From CAZBDU01 sp964490725 (GTDB taxonomy: Bacteria; Spirochaetota; Spirochaetia; SZUA-6; DRHE01): 21,750 nt of DNA. Each line of letters starts with the position of its first letter. The stretch's first letter is position 1. The stretch lies in NCBI GenBank assembly GCA_964490725.1, contig CAZBDU010000093.1, positions 1 through 21,750 on the forward strand, in the 5' to 3' direction. The notes under the pieces are model-generated. The model was not told where the DNA came from, ran no database searches, and saw only the letters and a list, made by a program, of their open reading frames with translations. The position numbers and the translations under genes are program-made. Of the stretch, positions 19,551 to 21,750 are shown piece by piece.

Positions 19551-21526
19551 ACCAGAGGGAAGACCGGGCGTACCGGAGCCGCATTCGCGCCTGGACCATG
19601 TACGACTGGGCGAACTCGGCGTTTGCCACCACCATCCTGGCGGCGGTGCTCCCGGTGTACTACAGCCAGGTGGCCGGGGCCTCTCTCCCCTCCCCGGCGG
19701 TCGCCACCGCCTACTGGAGCACGGGCCTGAGCCTGTCGGTGGTGCTGGTGGCGATCCTTTCGCCGATCCTGGGCACCGTCTCCGACATCGTGCGCGGCAA
19801 GAAGGCGTTTCTGGCCGGCTTCACCGGGCTGGGGGTGCTGGCCACGGGCCTCCTGGTGCTGGTGAAGAGCGGGGACTGGCTGCTGGCCTCGCTGCTGTTC
19901 GTGCTGGGCCGGGTGGGCTTCTCCTCGGCCAACGTCTTCTACGACTCGCTGCTGCCCCATGTGGCGCGCCCGGACGATCAGGACCGGGTCTCCGCCAGGG
20001 GCTTCGCCCTGGGGTACCTGGGAGGGGGGATCCTGCTGGCGGTGAACGTGGTGATGATCCAGCTGCTGCCCGGCACCTGGGGCCCGCGCCTGTCGTTCCT
20101 GAGCGTGGCCCTCTGGTGGGCGCTGTTCAGCATCCCCATCCTGACCCGGGTGCCCGAGCCGCAGACTCTGACGGCCCGCCTCCAGGCCGGCCAGACCGTC
20201 CTGGGCGTGAGCTTCCGCCGCCTGGCGGACACGCTGAAGGACCTTCGCCAGTACCGCGAGCTGTTTCGTTTTCTGCTGGCCTACCTGATCTACATCGACG
20301 GGGTGGGCACGATCATCGGCGTGGCGGCCATCTACGGGGCGGAGCTGGGATTCGGGACCCTGGAGCTGATCCTGGCCCTGCTTCTGGTGCAGTTCGTGGG
20401 CATCCCCTTCAGCCTCATCTTCGGCCGGCTGCCCACCCGTACGGGGCGGTACAGGCCCCTCTTTCTGGCCTTCATTCTCGCCAACCTGCTCCTGCTGCCC
20501 GCCCTGGGGCTGGTGGGGCGCTTCCTTTTGCCCGGCACGGTAAGCGGCGCACCGCTTCCGCCCTACCAGACCACCGCCACGGCCCTGGGCCAGGGCGAGT
20601 ACAACGCCACCAACGCCCTGGTGCGGACCTCCGGCGACTGGGAACGGGACACCGTGCCGGCGGAGCGCATCCGCACGGCCGCCGACCGGGTCTACCTCAC
20701 CACCAGCCAGCCCGGAGCCAGGGTGGAGCTGCCTTTCCACGGGCAGCGGCTCACGGTCACCTACGGCACCGGCCCCGACCACGGACGGCTGCAGGTGCTG
20801 ATGGACGGCGCACCCCTTCTGGACCGCGACGGCGCCCCGGTGACGGTGGACCAGTACAGCCCCACGCGGCGCTACGAGGTGACGACGACCATCTTCGCGC
20901 CGGAGCCGGGGGTGCACCTGCTGGCCCTGGTGAACGCCGCGGCGCCCGATCCCCGCTCCTCCGGGACGCTCGTCTCCCTGGCGGAGGTGCACGTGCTGCC
21001 GCCGCTCAGGACCGCGAGCCTGCCGGTGATCATTGCCGCCATCGTGGCCCTGGAGGCGGTCTGCTTCCTGCTGGCCCTCCTGCTGGGCCGGCCGCTGTTC
21101 TCCCGCCTGGCCGAGGCCATGACCACCAAGCGCAGCCTCATCCTGGCCCTGGCGGTGTACGCGGTGATCACCATCTGGGGATTCTTCCTGGACTCGGTAG
21201 TGGAGTTCTGGAGCCTGGCCTGGCTGGTGGCCTGCGTGCAGGGGGGAAGCCAGGCGCTGAGCCGCAGCCTGTACGCCAGCATGGTCCCGGCGGTCAAGAG
21301 CGGCGAGTTCTTCGGGTTCTTCGGGATCATGGAGAAGTTCGCCGCCATCTTCGGGCCGCTGGTGTTCGCCGGCGCCGGCGCGCTCTTCGGGTCCAGCCGG
21401 CCTGCGGTGCTCGGCCTCATCCTCTTCTTCCTGGTGGGGACCTACCTGCTGGCCCGGGTGGACGTGGAGGAGGGCCGCAGGGTGGCCCGGGAGGAGAACA
21501 GCAGGCTGGAGGAACGCCCCGAGTAG
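19547..21526 (+). CDS. UMF1/Atg22-type MFS transporter with inserted extracytoplasmic domain
   Basis: A 659-residue transporter. The UMF1/Atg22 signature YDWANSAFATTILAAVLPVYY lies at 19-39, FYDSLLPHVA at 131-140, and the C-terminal RSLYASMVP and FFGFFGIMEKFAAIFGPL at 573-581 and 588-605. About 14 membrane helices are predicted, whereas family members have 12 and are 420-480 aa. The extra part lies between family TM8 (about 271-293) and TM9 (about 530-549). It consists of one helix (303-325), a soluble segment (328-490) with beta-strand-like stretches (VELPFHGQRLTVTYGTG, then RYEVTTTIFAPEPGVHLLALV), and another helix (491-514). The soluble part should lie outside the membrane. It is translationally coupled to the phosphodiesterase gene. 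The substrate is unknown; MFS relatives in eukaryotes export amino acids from vacuoles. Confidence 0.85.
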   Translation: MNQREDRAYRSRIRAWTMYDWANSAFATTILAAVLPVYYSQVAGASLPSPAVATAYWSTGLSLSVVLVAILSPILGTVSDIVRGKKAFLAGFTGLGVLATGLLVLVKSGDWLLASLLFVLGRVGFSSANVFYDSLLPHVARPDDQDRVSARGFALGYLGGGILLAVNVVMIQLLPGTWGPRLSFLSVALWWALFSIPILTRVPEPQTLTARLQAGQTVLGVSFRRLADTLKDLRQYRELFRFLLAYLIYIDGVGTIIGVAAIYGAELGFGTLELILALLLVQFVGIPFSLIFGRLPTRTGRYRPLFLAFILANLLLLPALGLVGRFLLPGTVSGAPLPPYQTTATALGQGEYNATNALVRTSGDWERDTVPAERIRTAADRVYLTTSQPGARVELPFHGQRLTVTYGTGPDHGRLQVLMDGAPLLDRDGAPVTVDQYSPTRRYEVTTTIFAPEPGVHLLALVNAAAPDPRSSGTLVSLAEVHVLPPLRTASLPVIIAAIVALEAVCFLLALLLGRPLFSRLAEAMTTKRSLILALAVYAVITIWGFFLDSVVEFWSLAWLVACVQGGSQALSRSLYASMVPAVKSGEFFGFFGIMEKFAAIFGPLVFAGAGALFGSSRPAVLGLILFFLVGTYLLARVDVEEGRRVAREENSRLEERPE

Positions 21527-21529
21527 CCA

Positions 21530-21543
21530 CCCGGGCCCCCGGG
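21530..21543. terminator. Weak hairpin between convergent genes
   Basis: CCCGG (21530-21534) and CCGGG (21539-21543) with a 4-nt loop, just after the transporter stop. No T-tract on either strand. Confidence 0.3.
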
Positions 21544-21558
21544 GAAGGAGGCGCGGCG

Positions 21559-21750
21559 CTACGCGCTCCGCCGCCAGGCGGCCACCGCCTCCCCCACCGC
21601 CTCCTGCCAGGGCTGGTCGTGGCGGTGAGGCATGAGCGCGTGCAGCGCGTCGTCCGGGAAGTGGGCGCCGAAGCGGGCGAACCCGACGAGGAGCAGCAGC
21701 CCCTTGTTGCGCAGCCCCGGTCGGGGCACGGCACGCGCCAGGGAAGACGC
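21559..21750 (-). CDS. C-terminal 63 residues of an unknown protein, cut by the window end
   Basis: Reading the minus strand from 21750 the frame is open to TAG at 21561-21559. The sequence ends GLRNKGLLLLVGFARFGAHF, PDDALHALMPHR and EAVGEAVAAWRRSA. Third codon positions are almost all G/C and the helical, amphipathic end is natural, so this is a real gene rather than a shadow. The 5' part is outside the window and I do not recognise the family. Confidence 0.6.
   Translation of the reverse strand, partial: ASSLARAVPRPGLRNKGLLLLVGFARFGAHFPDDALHALMPHRHDQPWQEAVGEAVAAWRRSA

Noticed and set aside
21417..21734. 105-codon minus-strand frame at the right edge
   Set aside because: Cys/Pro/Arg-rich shadow; a different minus frame (21559-21750) has normal protein composition there.
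1..21750. CRISPR arrays, transposases, integrases, tRNA or rRNA genes
   Set aside because: Read through on both strands; no regularly spaced direct repeats of that kind, no recombinase motifs and no tRNA-like cloverleaf noticed. A computed scan would be needed to exclude a tRNA fully.

Overview
The window is GC-rich DNA, about two-thirds G+C or more, with strongly G/C-biased third codon positions and dense, mostly short intergenic gaps. The proteins indicate a diderm bacterium. There is a PEGA-domain lipoprotein with a barrel-like C-terminus, its translationally coupled partner, a predicted outer-membrane barrel ending in Phe, and lipoprotein signal peptides. The mix of PEGA lipoprotein, SbcD/SbcC-like pair and zinc-finger anti-sigma with a glycogen-binding-type domain makes me think of Spirochaetota. 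That assignment is a low-confidence guess: no rRNA or universal marker is present. I saw no tRNA, rRNA, CRISPR array, transposase or phage gene.

Layout. (1) 63-1412, minus: remnant of a tripartite tricarboxylate transporter, with TctB intact and TctC missing its N-terminus. (2) 1515-2379: a SpoT/MESH1-like HD hydrolase, divergent from a 63-residue unknown protein. (3) 2432-5295, minus: a GTGA-coupled envelope pair (PEGA lipoprotein, then a barrel-like protein). (4) 5442-9028, plus: an SbcD/YhaO-like nuclease GTGA-coupled to an SbcC/YhaN-like ATPase. (5) 9040-9567, minus: MsrA. (6) 9687-13429, plus: an ECF sigma factor, a membrane anti-sigma factor carrying an extracytoplasmic CBM48/AMPK-type domain, two secreted helical proteins and an outer-membrane barrel candidate. 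(7) 13467-15482, minus: an unknown N-terminal domain fused to a left-handed beta-helix like the GlmU-like C-terminus. (8) 15691-16379, plus: a small Cys-rich protein coupled to a trans-aconitate methyltransferase with about 100 internal residues missing. (9) 16397-17230, minus: a two-TM membrane protein. (10) 17510-21526, plus: a sulfite-oxidase-fold lipoprotein, a type I phosphodiesterase and a UMF1/Atg22-type MFS transporter with a large inserted extracytoplasmic module. (11) 21559-21750, minus: the 3' end of an unknown gene.

The strongest new signal is regulatory. The exact pattern TGAAAC-N16-CGTA, which matches the Bacillus subtilis SigW consensus, occurs once before the ECF sigma gene (9650-9675) and once before the anti-sigma gene (10359-10384). 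By eye I found it nowhere else in the window on either strand. This points to an autoregulated sigma/anti-sigma circuit controlling a five-gene envelope operon, with a carbohydrate-binding-like domain as the likely sensor. A second pattern is that several sigma70-type -10 elements end only 7-9 nt before the start codon, so several transcripts may be leaderless.
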